NCBI GenBank assembly: GCA_013122435.1
Contig: WYDT01000007.1
Span: forward strand, 62,001-126,000
DNA: 64,000 bases
Reading direction: 5' to 3'
Origin: Chloroflexi bacterium AL-N1
GTDB taxonomy: Bacteria > Chloroflexota > Chloroflexia > Chloroflexales > Roseiflexaceae
Position 1 is the first letter of the stretch, and each line of letters begins with the position of its first letter. The notes beneath the pieces are model-generated. The model saw only the letters and a program-made list of their open reading frames with translations. It had not been told where the DNA came from and made no database searches. Shown here piece by piece: positions 35,693 through 45,329 of the stretch. The position numbers were made by a program, and so were the translations under genes.

Positions 35693-36484
35693 CTAGCTGC
35701 TGGCTTCTTCCTGTGTGCGTTTGGCTTCACGTGTTTTGAAGTAGCGTGAGAGTACCAGACTAAGGACAAAGAGGCCAACAGATGCGGCTAGTGTCCATGG
35801 GTTGAGCTCTGGACTAAAGCCTTCATTGAAAATATCATCAATCCGTAGCGACGCACCAGCCAGAACAAACGTGATCGTGCCTGGGATTGAACCTAAAATA
35901 GTGGCAAGAATAAAGGATTTGTAGTCGATACGCAGAATACCACCAAGGTAGTTGACCAGATCGTATGGTAGATAAATGAACCGCATGATCAGAATGGTCT
36001 CAAAGCTGTTTTTTCGCATGCGATCCGCATAGCGATGCACAATACCAGTTGATTGTGTTTCGTCGATCAGCCCTTTACCCAGGAAGCGTCCCAGGAAGTA
36101 TGCCACTGTTGCGGATGTGTTACTGGCAATCACCGTGTAAACCACACCCAGGATGGGGCCGTAGATGGAGCCGGCAGCCAGCGTCAAAACCACTGCTGAG
36201 AAGAATGCAAGTGGACGAACAGCGTACACCAACAAGTAGATCAGTGGGCCAATCGGTGTCTGCATCAAACTGACCACGTTGCGTAATGCATCCGTGATCG
36301 TCAGGTTGTTGAGGTTGATGTAGGCAAACAAACTACCGATCAATGCCACCCAGATACCTACGGCGACCAGTTTTTGCCAGTTGCGGTTGAGAAACGAACC
36401 TTCGGTTGTGGCCGTTGTAGTCGTTCCATCCACAGTGTCCTGTGCCATAGTCGATTCTGTGTTGTTCTTTGTGATGGTAGGCAT
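35693..36484 (-). CDS. TVP38/TMEM64-family membrane protein (YdjX/YdjZ-like), copy 2
   Basis: This 263-residue paralogue of the 33430 gene has a ~30-residue Thr-rich cytoplasmic N-terminus, then hydrophobic segments and the VTT motifs AGSIYGPILGVVYTVIAS and MRFIYLPYDLVNYLGGIL. A polar C-terminal tail rich in Arg, Glu and Ser closes it. Presence of two TVP38 proteins in one operon with YnjB and YnjF relatives mirrors ydjX and ydjZ of E. coli. Confidence 0.87.
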   Translation of the reverse strand: MPTITKNNTESTMAQDTVDGTTTTATTEGSFLNRNWQKLVAVGIWVALIGSLFAYINLNNLTITDALRNVVSLMQTPIGPLIYLLVYAVRPLAFFSAVVLTLAAGSIYGPILGVVYTVIASNTSATVAYFLGRFLGKGLIDETQSTGIVHRYADRMRKNSFETILIMRFIYLPYDLVNYLGGILRIDYKSFILATILGSIPGTITFVLAGASLRIDDIFNEGFSPELNPWTLAASVGLFVLSLVLSRYFKTREAKRTQEEASS

Positions 36485-36543
36485 AACAAAAGTCCCCTTA
36501 AAATATTGTACAGCCCAAGGGCGTTATAATTAAATACATGACT

Positions 36544-37152
36544 CTACAGATGACGAACAGCCCAGACAAGGCGTTGCATCGCACTGATATACACTAGCAC
36601 ACCCATTACGACAAACAAGATTGTTAACAGATTGGGAAAGAGTAAGAACAGGGAAAAGAAGATAATCGTCTCGGTTCCTTCGATCAAACCACTCGGCATG
36701 GTCACAGTAGTCATTTCGCCCTGTGCGGATGCGCCACTCTGACGCTTCTCGAGTAGTGCTGAGAGATACATCCATGAGGCCCCGTTAATATAGAAACTGC
36801 CCAGTAAAAATATCAGACTGAGATAAACATCTGTCGAATGTATACCCACCGCCAGTGCAGTTGGAATAAGTGCATAAATAACGGTGTCAAGTACAATATC
36901 AAGATAACCACCAAAATCGCTTTGTTTATTGTGCAATCGTGCTACTGTACCATCCAGTCCATCAAGTATGCGATTGAGAAACCATAATCCTAAACCTATC
37001 AGATAGGCTTGTTGCCAGACTGCAACTGCGGCAGCAATACCCACGCCAAATGCAATGACCGTGATCAAGGTGGGATGAAATGGCCGCAATACCCTCAACG
37101 CAATGGGTTTTAATGTTACTTCTTTTGGATATCGTAGCACTTTGTCTATCAT
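36544..37152 (-). CDS. ynjF: CDP-alcohol phosphatidyltransferase (YnjF-like)
   Basis: This ~202-residue membrane enzyme transfers a phosphatidyl group from a CDP-alcohol to an acceptor alcohol. The active-site signature is complete, reading NRILDGLDGTVARLHNK followed by DFGGYLDIVLD, equivalent to the family DGxxARx8Gx3Dx3D. About six hydrophobic segments follow. The Met at 37152 is preferred because GAGG lies five bases upstream. It is first in the operon and matches the YnjF position in the E. coli cluster at the other end. The exact product cannot be predicted. Confidence 0.87.
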   Translation of the reverse strand: MIDKVLRYPKEVTLKPIALRVLRPFHPTLITVIAFGVGIAAAVAVWQQAYLIGLGLWFLNRILDGLDGTVARLHNKQSDFGGYLDIVLDTVIYALIPTALAVGIHSTDVYLSLIFLLGSFYINGASWMYLSALLEKRQSGASAQGEMTTVTMPSGLIEGTETIIFFSLFLLFPNLLTILFVVMGVLVYISAMQRLVWAVRHL

Positions 37153-37641
37153 AAAGGCCTCACTTATCGGCAACAGATTAGGTACAATCTACTCGTTTAC
37201 TTTTCGACACGAACGTTCTGGTTTTCCTATCTCAAAGCGTCCTCTGATATTTCTTGAACAAGTATCGTGCACAAGCCTTACGCTGTAATGATCATCATCT
37301 TGCGAATTTCTTACAAATCGTGGAATAGTCTTCAGGATTTGTTCCATTTGGTTTTGTACTATACAATCGTTCAAATAGATGGACATGAGCAAAACTTTAT
37401 CAAGGTCACCCGCAAATTGTTACGGTGTATGAAAACACAGGGATGCTTCTGCATCATATACAGGGATATAGCTATTGATTTGGCCGCATTGGAATGGTAG
37501 CGTGGTTCATCTCCAGCGACCGAGCTATCTATGCCCTTCCTTACTCGGCGTCGTTGCCTCTGATCCCGTGATATAGAGTAATGGAGTATGGCTATATGTA
37601 CTGTAAGATGGCACACATTACGCAGAAAAGGGGTATTCATT
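37153..37641. other. Intergenic region between ynjF-like gene and hydrolase gene
   Basis: About 490 bp hold the divergent promoters of the long leftward operon and of the rightward hydrolase gene. I found no convincing gene. AAGGGG at 37628-37633 could be the ribosome-binding site for the TTG start at 37642. Confidence 0.45.
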
Positions 37642-38703
37642 TTGGATCTGCCAATAAAAGATAGAGTCCGTCAGGCTGCCGAACAGATGATGGCAAACAC
37701 GAAGGTGCCTGGAGTCGTCGTCGTTGTTGCACGACCGAATGAACCAACCATGCATCTTGCGGTTGGTGTTGATGGCCTTGGGCGCCCGCTCGCCGCCGAT
37801 AGTTTGTTTCCGGTCGCCTCGGTTACCAAATTGGCCACCGCACTGGCCACATTACGTTTGGTCGATGCAGGTTTGGTCGATCTTGATGATTTATTACGAG
37901 ATCATCTACCATATGCTGTGGCTGCACATTCCGATGTCACCATCCGTAGTCTGTTAAGCCATACCAGTGGTCTTCCGGTTGAGCTAGCAGCGCAAGACGT
38001 GACCTATGCAGTTGGTTTGGATTGGGAAAAACTTGGGCAGGCATGTTTGCAAACTGGTCTAGAAGCACTACCAGACACCCGTGTCCAATACAGCAATGTT
38101 GGTTATGGTCTGTTGGCCTTGGTGCTTGAACATTATACCAATCAGCTATTTTCAGATGCACTTACATCGTTGGTGCTTGAACCATTGCGTATTGAAGGCT
38201 ACCTCGGCGTAGAACCACCAGATCCTGCGGTGACCATTGCAGGTGTACGAAGTTCACATACGGGGACAATGCTGGAACCGTTTAACTCAGCTTTTTGGCG
38301 GGGGCTGGCACTTCCCTGGGCGGGTCTGTTGACCAATGCTGATGGCGCGCTGGCCCTTGTTCGTGCGTTTCAGGGCTTCCCACACGGGTTTCTAGCTCCA
38401 CAGACCGTGGCCATTGCAACTGCAAATCAGTCCGGTGATCTTGGTGGTGGGTTGTATCCACCATTGATGTGGGAGCGCTGTCCATGGGGATTGGGGCCAG
38501 AATTACGTGCAGATAAAACGCCACACTGGGCGCCCGAACAGGCAAGTCCTGCGTCTTTTGGTCACAGTGGTGCATCAGGATGTTTAGTGTGGGCTGATCC
38601 GATGGCTGAGGTTGCCTGGGCCATACTTGGCTCACAGACCGCTGACAATGGCTGGTTACTGCGTCGTTCCGGTGCGATCTCGTCCGCTATTTTGGCCGGG
38701 TAG
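37642..38703 (+). CDS. Beta-lactamase-fold serine hydrolase (class C / esterase-like)
   Basis: This ~353-residue enzyme belongs to the penicillin-binding-protein-like hydrolases (COG1680). The nucleophile motif SVTK (SxxK) and the Tyr of YSN are clear, and LLSHTSGLP matches the family. The third motif is less certain (FGHSGASGC region). No signal peptide is visible, so it may be cytoplasmic and act as an esterase or peptidase, not a lactamase. The TTG at 37642 has AAGGGG eight bases upstream. An ATG at 37588 in the same frame lacks a good ribosome site. It is transcribed alone. Confidence 0.82.
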   Translation: MDLPIKDRVRQAAEQMMANTKVPGVVVVVARPNEPTMHLAVGVDGLGRPLAADSLFPVASVTKLATALATLRLVDAGLVDLDDLLRDHLPYAVAAHSDVTIRSLLSHTSGLPVELAAQDVTYAVGLDWEKLGQACLQTGLEALPDTRVQYSNVGYGLLALVLEHYTNQLFSDALTSLVLEPLRIEGYLGVEPPDPAVTIAGVRSSHTGTMLEPFNSAFWRGLALPWAGLLTNADGALALVRAFQGFPHGFLAPQTVAIATANQSGDLGGGLYPPLMWERCPWGLGPELRADKTPHWAPEQASPASFGHSGASGCLVWADPMAEVAWAILGSQTADNGWLLRRSGAISSAILAG

Positions 38704-38997
38704 TTCTTTCATTCGGGGTACTTCAAACGACATATGTGAACTTTGTGAAAGGCGCACAATGACATCAGGTACAGTCTAAGGATGGCGTATGCCAACGTGT
38801 GCCATTCATGTTGCCTCTCATTCTTTCCGGAGATGATTGGATTGGTGATTTCGTGCTTTTGGAAGCTGAATATAACGTGAGCATAAAGCATAGACACCCA
38901 ACTGCCAATTTCATATAATGATATGAAGGACTCAGAAAGGAGGCACTCCAGGATTTATTGTAGCTATCGTATTGCACCAATCCTGGACGCACATGAT

Positions 38998-39699
38998 ATG
39001 ACAAAACAATCTATCTCTGCACTTGGTTTTAGTATGGTTGTACTCATAGCAGGTATCTTTGTTCACCAACATGCAGTCACACCAGTGCTAGGTCAGGTAG
39101 ATGATCGTACATCGGTCTATTTACCCTTGATTATAGCAGAAGGGGCTGCTACATCGCCTGACGAGACCGCAACACCGACACCTACTCCTGATCAGTTGGT
39201 GCTCACACCAACCCCTATTGAGCCAACTACCGTGCCAACACAGGAACCAACAAGTACACCACCTCCCCCTGAAGCAACTGCGACACCAACTCCACTACAG
39301 CCAGACTTGTCAGTGATCGAGCAGGTTGTTGAGCTAACCAATAAAGAGCGTGCCAAAGCAGGTTGTCCAGCATTGCAACCGAATCAAAAACTCAATCGGG
39401 CTGCCCAAAAGCACAGTAATGACATGATGCAAAATGGATTCATGGAGCATACTGGTTCAGATGGCTCATCTGTCGGGGATCGTGTTAAGGAAGTCGGTTA
39501 TAGTTATCGTCGGATTGCAGAAAACATTGCACGTGGGTATCGTTCAGCAGAGGACGTCATGGAGGGTTGGATGAGTAGTTCTGGACATCGGGCCAACATT
39601 CTCAACTGCTCACTGAAAGAAATTGGTGTTGGTTATACACCAGATGATGGAAGTCGCTATGGGCCGACGTGGACGCAGAATTTCGCCGCACCCCGCTAG
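38998..39699 (+). CDS. Secreted CAP/SCP-domain protein (YkwD-like) with proximal LPL motif
   Basis: This ~233-residue protein has a signal peptide from the Met at 38998, then SVYLPLIIAEG right after it, a Thr/Pro-rich linker of about 60 residues, and a C-terminal CAP domain (about 110-233). CAP hallmarks are ELTNKERAKAGCPAL, AAQKHSNDM, HTGSDG, AENIARGY and GHRANILN. CAP proteins of bacteria are secreted and of mixed function, often in stress or host contact. Other proteins in this window carry the LPL motif at the C-terminus after the linker. Here the order is reversed. The frame opens 25 codons earlier but that part is not signal-like. Confidence 0.82.
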   Translation: MTKQSISALGFSMVVLIAGIFVHQHAVTPVLGQVDDRTSVYLPLIIAEGAATSPDETATPTPTPDQLVLTPTPIEPTTVPTQEPTSTPPPPEATATPTPLQPDLSVIEQVVELTNKERAKAGCPALQPNQKLNRAAQKHSNDMMQNGFMEHTGSDGSSVGDRVKEVGYSYRRIAENIARGYRSAEDVMEGWMSSSGHRANILNCSLKEIGVGYTPDDGSRYGPTWTQNFAAPR

Positions 39700-39722
39700 T
39701 ATGCAGATATATCAATAGGCTG

Positions 39723-39749
39723 AGACAGGGAACAAATGTATCCTTGTCT
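39723..39749 (+). terminator. Terminator of the CAP-domain gene
   Basis: AGACAGGGA (39723-39731) pairs with TCCTTGTCT (39741-39749), eight Watson-Crick pairs plus one G-U, followed by a T tract (TTTTTA). Confidence 0.75.
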
Positions 39750-39835
39750 TTTTATGTGGTCATATACCACGGTTGCAGATAGCAAAATCGGCTACAATAA
39801 GAGGTGTACACGTTTAATTATAACAAAGGACCATT

Positions 39836-40876
39836 ATGACTCCCGTGCGTATAATACAAGTGGGTATGGGTGGTTGGGGACAGGATTGGCTGAAAAACGT
39901 CCTGGCAAATTTTGTGGATGCACAGATTGTGGCACATGTAGACACCAGCACCGTTGTACTCCAACAAATTCAACAACGATTTAAGAAATCAAAAGAGATA
40001 TGTTTTGAGACGCTCGAAACCGCATGTGCCGCAGTTGATGCAGAGGCTGTACTCATCACCGCAGCACTCCCGGCTCATGTTCCTGTCGCATTGGCGGCGT
40101 TGCAGGCAGGTAAACATGTGTTGGTAGAAAAACCATTTACTCCAACGCTCGCAGAGGCACAACAGCTCGTAGAAATGGCACAAAACAATAATCGTACATT
40201 GATGGTAAGCCAGAACTACCGCTTCTTTCCTGCCGTTCAGGCTGTGACTACACTGCTCAAAGAAAAGCAACTTGGTACGATTGGAACCGTAAACGTCAAC
40301 TTCCGTTTCAATATGGGAACCGTACTAGCAGACGGCCATCACTATTACACCAGTTTTTATCCACTCCTGGCGGATATGGCCATCCATCATTTTGACCTGA
40401 TGCGATTGACGCTCGGTCAGGATGCGACACAGGTATCCTGTGTTACCTGGAATCCTTCCTGGAGCAAATTTATTGACCCAGCCTGTGCTGCAGCAACGAT
40501 CACGTTTGCCGACGGCACTTGTGTGAATTACCGTGGAAGTTGGGTAAGTACCGGTGCTCCCACGCAGTGGGGTGGTGAGTGGAGCGTTGAATGCGCTGAT
40601 GGCGAGATCTCGTGGAGCAGTCGGGCATCAAGTGAGGATGTCAGTGGTGATTGGGTTAAGATTCATCGGACAGGTGCAACACCCCAAAACCTGCCCCTCA
40701 CCAAAATGTTTCATACCGACCGCGTGGGAAGTTTAGCAGCATTTATCGCTGCCATATGTACTGGCCAGCAACCCACATGCTCAGGATATGATAATCTGGG
40801 GAGTATTGCACTGATGCATACGGTTATCGAAGCGAGTAAGACTGGTATGACTCTTCAAGTGCCCAAGGTACATTAG
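39836..40876 (+). CDS. Gfo/Idh/MocA family oxidoreductase
   Basis: This 346-residue NAD(P)-dependent enzyme has the nucleotide-binding fold at the N-terminus (VGMGGWGQDW) and the family EKPFTPT motif after HVLV near residue 97. The second half is the alpha/beta substrate domain, with DMAIHHFDLMRLTLG carrying the usual His and Asp. Such enzymes oxidise sugars, inositols or related polyols. AAAGGA precedes the ATG by six bases. It is monocistronic, bounded by terminators. The substrate is unknown. Confidence 0.87.
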   Translation: MTPVRIIQVGMGGWGQDWLKNVLANFVDAQIVAHVDTSTVVLQQIQQRFKKSKEICFETLETACAAVDAEAVLITAALPAHVPVALAALQAGKHVLVEKPFTPTLAEAQQLVEMAQNNNRTLMVSQNYRFFPAVQAVTTLLKEKQLGTIGTVNVNFRFNMGTVLADGHHYYTSFYPLLADMAIHHFDLMRLTLGQDATQVSCVTWNPSWSKFIDPACAAATITFADGTCVNYRGSWVSTGAPTQWGGEWSVECADGEISWSSRASSEDVSGDWVKIHRTGATPQNLPLTKMFHTDRVGSLAAFIAAICTGQQPTCSGYDNLGSIALMHTVIEASKTGMTLQVPKVH

Positions 40877-40915
40877 TTATCCACACTATCTTTCTAGAGC
40901 TTCCAAAATAACACT

Positions 40916-40945
40916 GGGGCGTGCAGATCTTGTACTGCACGCCCC
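40916..40945. terminator. Bidirectional terminator
   Basis: GGGGCGTGCAG (40916-40926) pairs perfectly with CTGCACGCCCC (40935-40945) over 11 bp with an eight-nt loop, between the convergent oxidoreductase and MshEN-like genes. Confidence 0.8.
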
Positions 40946-40974
40946 GACAAGGAGGAGTTCATGGGGTTCTTCTA

Positions 40975-41679
40975 TTAAGCAGCATGCTGGTGTCGACGTT
41001 GCTTTTCTTGTGTGAGCAGCATCTCTTCTACAACAGTTGCTTTCATGTATTGCTCACGGACCAGCAGTGTGCCTAAGCGAACAGAAGTCCCCTGTTGCCG
41101 TAGTTCAAGTTGTCGGGCCAGCGCGCTTGCTAATCGCTCAATGGTTATATGCCCGGACGTTACCAGATATTCGCCTAACCGCATCGGTGGTCGAGCATAA
41201 CGACCAAGAAGTTGTTCCTGCTGCTGAAGCATCAACGCTGTCGCCAGGCCATGGGGTGTTACCCACCGACGATCAAGCAAGATCTGGCCTAACATTGGAG
41301 GTGTTTTACCCGTGTAGCGATAGGTTTGTTGCTTGGCAAGTGCTTCGTGCAATTGGGCTAGGGTGATAAATTGATATTCAACCAGATAATCACCGAGCTT
41401 CCACGGATTGGGACCGCGATCAATCACTGTGCTCCCATGTTCCGCATCTCCGAGAAAGGCTAAACCAGAACGTGCGTGGGTACACTGTGGGTCAAGATAG
41501 AGCACTCGCTCTAAGCATTCACGTTGACGAATGGGATCATCCACTACGCCGCTGAGCCACAACCAGGCCGGTGCATATGTGGGATCTTCACGTAGGACCT
41601 GACTCAATAGTTGATATGCGCGTGTCCGGTACCCTCGTTGTGCACATTGCACCGCTGTACGAAAGTTATTTGGCTCCAT
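40975..41679 (-). CDS. TPR-like protein with four MshEN-type motifs, candidate c-di-GMP binder
   Basis: This ~234-residue protein has an N-terminal TPR-like part (AYQLLSQVLREDPTYAPAWL) and then four 24-residue motifs starting KLGDYLVEYQFI, MLGQILLDRRWV, RLGEYLVTSGHI and RLGTLLVREQYM, each ending near ALxxQ. These follow the pattern of the GspE/MshE N-terminal domain, which in MshE binds cyclic di-GMP. Two motifs make one domain, so two domains are predicted, but the spacers are shorter than in MshE. No ATPase domain follows, so it could be a stand-alone sensor or adaptor. The Met at 41679 has GGAGA eight bases upstream. Confidence 0.7.
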   Translation of the reverse strand: MEPNNFRTAVQCAQRGYRTRAYQLLSQVLREDPTYAPAWLWLSGVVDDPIRQRECLERVLYLDPQCTHARSGLAFLGDAEHGSTVIDRGPNPWKLGDYLVEYQFITLAQLHEALAKQQTYRYTGKTPPMLGQILLDRRWVTPHGLATALMLQQQEQLLGRYARPPMRLGEYLVTSGHITIERLASALARQLELRQQGTSVRLGTLLVREQYMKATVVEEMLLTQEKQRRHQHAA

Positions 41680-42189
41680 AAGAGAAGTCTCCTTGCTGAT
41701 CGTCACCCTGGTGTCGCATGTGCCATCAAAGAGCAACTAGAGTGATATGCGACTTGTGCAACCGTTCCGGGGCGAACGAGGCCAGGAAAGAATTGCCTTA
41801 TACGATCTTGATCTATGGCGATCAGGGCCATAACTAACGAACAAGGTACATCCAGCAACCGGGCCAGTGCGTGCTTCAGTTCGTCTACTATAAAGAACTC
41901 TCCATCGGTTACGATAGATACGTCGATGAAGAAACTTTTAGAAGAAGCACCGTATCACTAGCATTTATGCCTGTTTGTTTGCAAGAGAGTCATCTTGGGA
42001 GGACGAAGGACAAGTGATAGATGACATATTCGTGATATATAACTGATTAGGGGCATGGATTAACTTTTATTAATTATACTGGCTGTCAGTGTAACTGTCA
42101 AAACATGATTTTGCTTCTACAGTGTATAAAAGGCAAGAAATAATACAGGAACAACAATGAGATTCTGGTCTTCTTTCTTGCATCAGGAT
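41680..42189. other. Intergenic region without recognisable gene
   Basis: About 510 bp separate the MshEN-like gene from the end of the GH13 gene. No supported reading frame, strong promoter or RNA was found. Confidence 0.4.
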
Positions 42190-44139
42190 TTACAACTTAG
42201 CTTCTAACCAAACGTACTGATAGGCATCAAGGTGTAGGGGCTGTTCTGATGTGATCGCATGACCAGTGATGAGATCTGTAAAGCGATAACCGAGACCATA
42301 AATACGTAGTTGGTTGGCATCAACAACTTGTGGTTGCTCGGAAAAATTAGCCATAATCAATAGCCGTTGTTGCTTGTGTTGTCGGATATACCCGAACACA
42401 TGTAGGTTCCCACTTTCGATCACCTGTGTGCCACCATTCCACAATGCCTGTTGCTCTTTGCGAAGCTGAATTAAGTGAGCCAGTCCTGCAAAAATTGTTC
42501 CCTCGACAGAGGTGGGATTGTGACGTTGCTCAAGGCGTTGCCAATCGGTCTGGGGGCGATGCACCCACCGATTATCGCCAGCTTTCGCATTATCGTTGAC
42601 ATACGAGTAGTCGTTGGTGGTGCCCATCTCATCACCCAGATAGATAAGTGGAATACCTCCGATACTCAGGATAATGCTGTGGAGTAGTAAAATCCGTTGG
42701 ATTGCCAGATCGATATGTGAAGCCTCCCCTGACTGCATGGCTTGTTCTAATCCTGCCAGCGATGCGAGAGTACCGCTAATACGGGCATCTCCTGTATCGG
42801 GGTTTTCCTGGAAAGGCAGACCATAAGCAAACGAACCAGCAAAGCGGCTTGTGTAAAAGGCGTTCAGGAACTGCCGATGACCGAAAGCATCAATGCCGAG
42901 TTGTTGTGCATCGTGGTCATCGAATGTCCAACCAATATCGTCGTGCGAACGTAGATAGTTTACCCAGGCACAGCCATGGGGTAACTGGAAACGTTTACGC
43001 ATCGAGTGAGCCAGTAAACGCACTTCACGAGTTGCCAGTGCCTCCCATAGAAGTGCCATTAACAAAGGATTGTATGAAAGTTGGCATTCTTCAGAACTGA
43101 TATATTTCACCACTTCGTCTGGATGCACGATAGCTTCCGATTTGAAGAGCAACGATGGAGCTGCGATGCGCGCAAGAGCATTAAAAGCCTGCATAATACT
43201 ATGAGCTTCCGGTTGATTTTCACTACTCGTTCCCAACCGTTTCCAGATAAATGCGACCGCATCCAATCGCAGAATCTCAATGCCGTTATTGGCCAGGAAC
43301 AGCATTTCTTCTGCCATCGCCCGAAAGACCGACGGATTACTATAGTTCAGATCCCACTGAAAGCTATTGAAGGTTGTCCAGACCCAGTGTTCGATATCGG
43401 GTCGATAGGTAAAACTGCCACGTCGTATAGTCGGGAAGATTTCTCGCAAGGTGCGTTCATAGGCGTCAGGCATAGTGCGATCTGGAAAAAGGTAATAAAA
43501 ATCCTGATAGTTGCTATCACCTGCTCGTGCACGTTGAGCCCACTCGTGTTCATCGGAGGTGTGATTAAATACAAAATCGATAACCAGGCTGATGCCATGT
43601 TCGTGTAATGTTTTGGCAAGATTGGCCAATTCCTGCATCGTTCCGAGTGATGGATTGACCTGCCGATAACTACTGACTGCATAGCCACCATCGCTTTCAC
43701 CATCAGGCGCAGCGAATAAGGGCATCAAATGCAGATAGGTGAGACCGATTTCACGAAAATAGGGAATACGCTGCTGGAGGTTTGCCAGGGTCCCATCAAA
43801 TAGATCGACATAGAGTACACCACCGAGCATACGTTGTGACTGAAACCAGAGTGGATCGGCCTCTCGCTGGGCATCGCGCTCTTTGAGCCATTGTGGCCGA
43901 CGTAACCAACTTCGTGCGGAAGCCACAAGCAATTGCTCAAGATGATAGAAAAAATCGTAGTGTTGGCCATAGAGCTGGATCAAGAGCGTAAATAGTCGCT
44001 CCCATTCCTGGGCCAGGCGGTTCTCAAAATGCTGCCATTCCACAGCATCTGACTGAGACTCAAATACAGCTTTGAGTCGTGGTGTTAATCGTTCAAGAGA
44101 CAAGGATGCTTGCCGACGTAATTGTTCGGTCTCGGTCAC
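42190..44139 (-). CDS. Amylosucrase-like GH13 glycosidase
   Basis: This ~649-residue enzyme belongs to glycoside hydrolase family 13. The catalytic Asp nucleophile lies in [12 protein letters not shown], the acid/base Glu in LLFKSEAIV and the transition-state Asp in [12 protein letters not shown]. The N-terminal helical region, [17 protein letters not shown] and [18 protein letters not shown] match amylosucrases, which make alpha-glucan from sucrose or hydrolyse it. Length agrees. The GTG at 44139 has GGAGG seven bases upstream and is preferred to the Met 15 codons earlier. No signal peptide, so cytoplasmic. Sucrose hydrolase is an alternative. Confidence 0.87.
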   Translation of the reverse strand: MTETEQLRRQASLSLERLTPRLKAVFESQSDAVEWQHFENRLAQEWERLFTLLIQLYGQHYDFFYHLEQLLVASARSWLRRPQWLKERDAQREADPLWFQSQRMLGGVLYVDLFDGTLANLQQRIPYFREIGLTYLHLMPLFAAPDGESDGGYAVSSYRQVNPSLGTMQELANLAKTLHEHGISLVIDFVFNHTSDEHEWAQRARAGDSNYQDFYYLFPDRTMPDAYERTLREIFPTIRRGSFTYRPDIEHWVWTTFNSFQWDLNYSNPSVFRAMAEEMLFLANNGIEILRLDAVAFIWKRLGTSSENQPEAHSIMQAFNALARIAAPSLLFKSEAIVHPDEVVKYISSEECQLSYNPLLMALLWEALATREVRLLAHSMRKRFQLPHGCAWVNYLRSHDDIGWTFDDHDAQQLGIDAFGHRQFLNAFYTSRFAGSFAYGLPFQENPDTGDARISGTLASLAGLEQAMQSGEASHIDLAIQRILLLHSIILSIGGIPLIYLGDEMGTTNDYSYVNDNAKAGDNRWVHRPQTDWQRLEQRHNPTSVEGTIFAGLAHLIQLRKEQQALWNGGTQVIESGNLHVFGYIRQHKQQRLLIMANFSEQPQVVDANQLRIYGLGYRFTDLITGHAITSEQPLHLDAYQYVWLEAKL

Positions 44140-44401
44140 AACAATACCTCCATACCATCTGTATCCATAACCTCTTGAGAGCATACTTTCTCACAAGAGG
44201 TACCTATCTATCCAGGCCGTATCTTACCGCATTTATAGTATCTTGATGTTCTGTTATTGTATGTCAGGAAATAGAAACGAAAGAAAATATAAACTTGTAT
44301 GGATATTGTGGTATAATTTCGTTAACTTGAAGCCAGATTGTGGTTATCGAAAGAGGAATAAGTTTATCTATGCTTCTGCATGTTACAGAAAGGAAATTAT
44401 C

Positions 44402-45157
44402 ATGCCTCGATCACGTTTCTCACATGCACGACGTTCTTTCCTTGTTCGGTCGCTGGGTCTCGCAACGGTAGCGGGAGGTGCAAGTCTCGGTATAGTGCAC
44501 ACTGCCGATGCCTATGGATGGTCTCGTACACTTCGACAGGGTGATAGTGGTGCCGATGTGACGGAACTGCAGATTCGTGTAGCTGGATGGGCATCTGATA
44601 GCGCTGCACAAACCTTTGTGGCAGTTGATGGCGCGTTTGGAGCGGGGACGGCAGCAGCAGTTCGTAGATTCCAGAGTGCATATGGTTTAACTGCAGATGG
44701 TATTGTGGGGTCGCAAACTCAGAGTATGTTAAATAGCCTGGAAAGTGCCGATGGTTCCACTGCACATTTTGCCTGGAGTGAGTTCCATTCAAAGGACGGT
44801 AGTGCTTTCTCTGGTGGTAATGTTGGTTCATCAACAGTACAGGCTAACATCCGACGTTTAATGTACAAACTTGAGGCTTTGCGGAAGAAAGCTGGTAACC
44901 GCTCGATCTCTATTACCTCTGGCTTTCGCAGCATCAACCATAATCGTAATGTTGGTGGTGCCAGCAACAGCCAGCATACCTATGGTATTGCAGCAGATAT
45001 TGTAGTAAGTGGTGTATCGATTGGGCAGGTACGTAGTTTGGCGCAAACGTGCGGCTTTAGCGGTGTCATTACCTACAATGGTAGCCAGTTTAACCATGTT
45101 GATAGCCGGATCGAGTATGCGTACGGTGGTGGTGGTTTCTACTGGGCCTATGCGTAA
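44402..45157 (+). CDS. Tat-exported peptidoglycan-binding M15-type peptidase
   Basis: This ~251-residue protein has a twin-arginine type signal (ARRSFLVRSLGLA), a PG-binding domain 1 (LRQGDSGADVTELQIRVAGW to the DGIVGSQT segment) and a C-terminal M15-type zinc peptidase domain. The zinc site is visible as SQHTYGIAAD and FNHVD, and the motif ITSGFRS precedes it. It probably trims or cleaves cell-wall peptide stems outside the cell. AAAGGA lies eight bases before the ATG at 44402, and an open frame extends upstream. It is divergent from the GH13 gene and convergent with the S8 peptidase gene. Confidence 0.87.
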   Translation: MPRSRFSHARRSFLVRSLGLATVAGGASLGIVHTADAYGWSRTLRQGDSGADVTELQIRVAGWASDSAAQTFVAVDGAFGAGTAAAVRRFQSAYGLTADGIVGSQTQSMLNSLESADGSTAHFAWSEFHSKDGSAFSGGNVGSSTVQANIRRLMYKLEALRKKAGNRSISITSGFRSINHNRNVGGASNSQHTYGIAADIVVSGVSIGQVRSLAQTCGFSGVITYNGSQFNHVDSRIEYAYGGGGFYWAYA

Positions 45158-45277
45158 AACCATATCCACATAATATATTAACCCAACGATACAAAACCAT
45201 CTCTCGGTCGGTGCATTCCTCACCCTACGTTATTAACACAGAGACGCAGAGTATTTGGGAATGGAGTATGGCAGGTT

Positions 45278-45309
45278 CCCCCAGAGCAGTAAGCCATCTG
45301 CTCTGGGGG
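45278..45309. terminator. Bidirectional 12-bp hairpin between convergent peptidase genes
   Basis: CCCCCAGAGCAG (45278-45289) pairs perfectly with CTGCTCTGGGGG (45298-45309) around an eight-nt loop. No strong U tract on either side. Confidence 0.65.
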
Positions 45310-45329
45310 TGTCGAGAAACCAGTATCCC

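Noticed and set aside
44290..44318. TATAAT at 44313-44318 as a promoter of the M15 peptidase gene
   Set aside because: The -10 match is perfect, but no acceptable -35 element lies at 16-19 bp, so it was not annotated.
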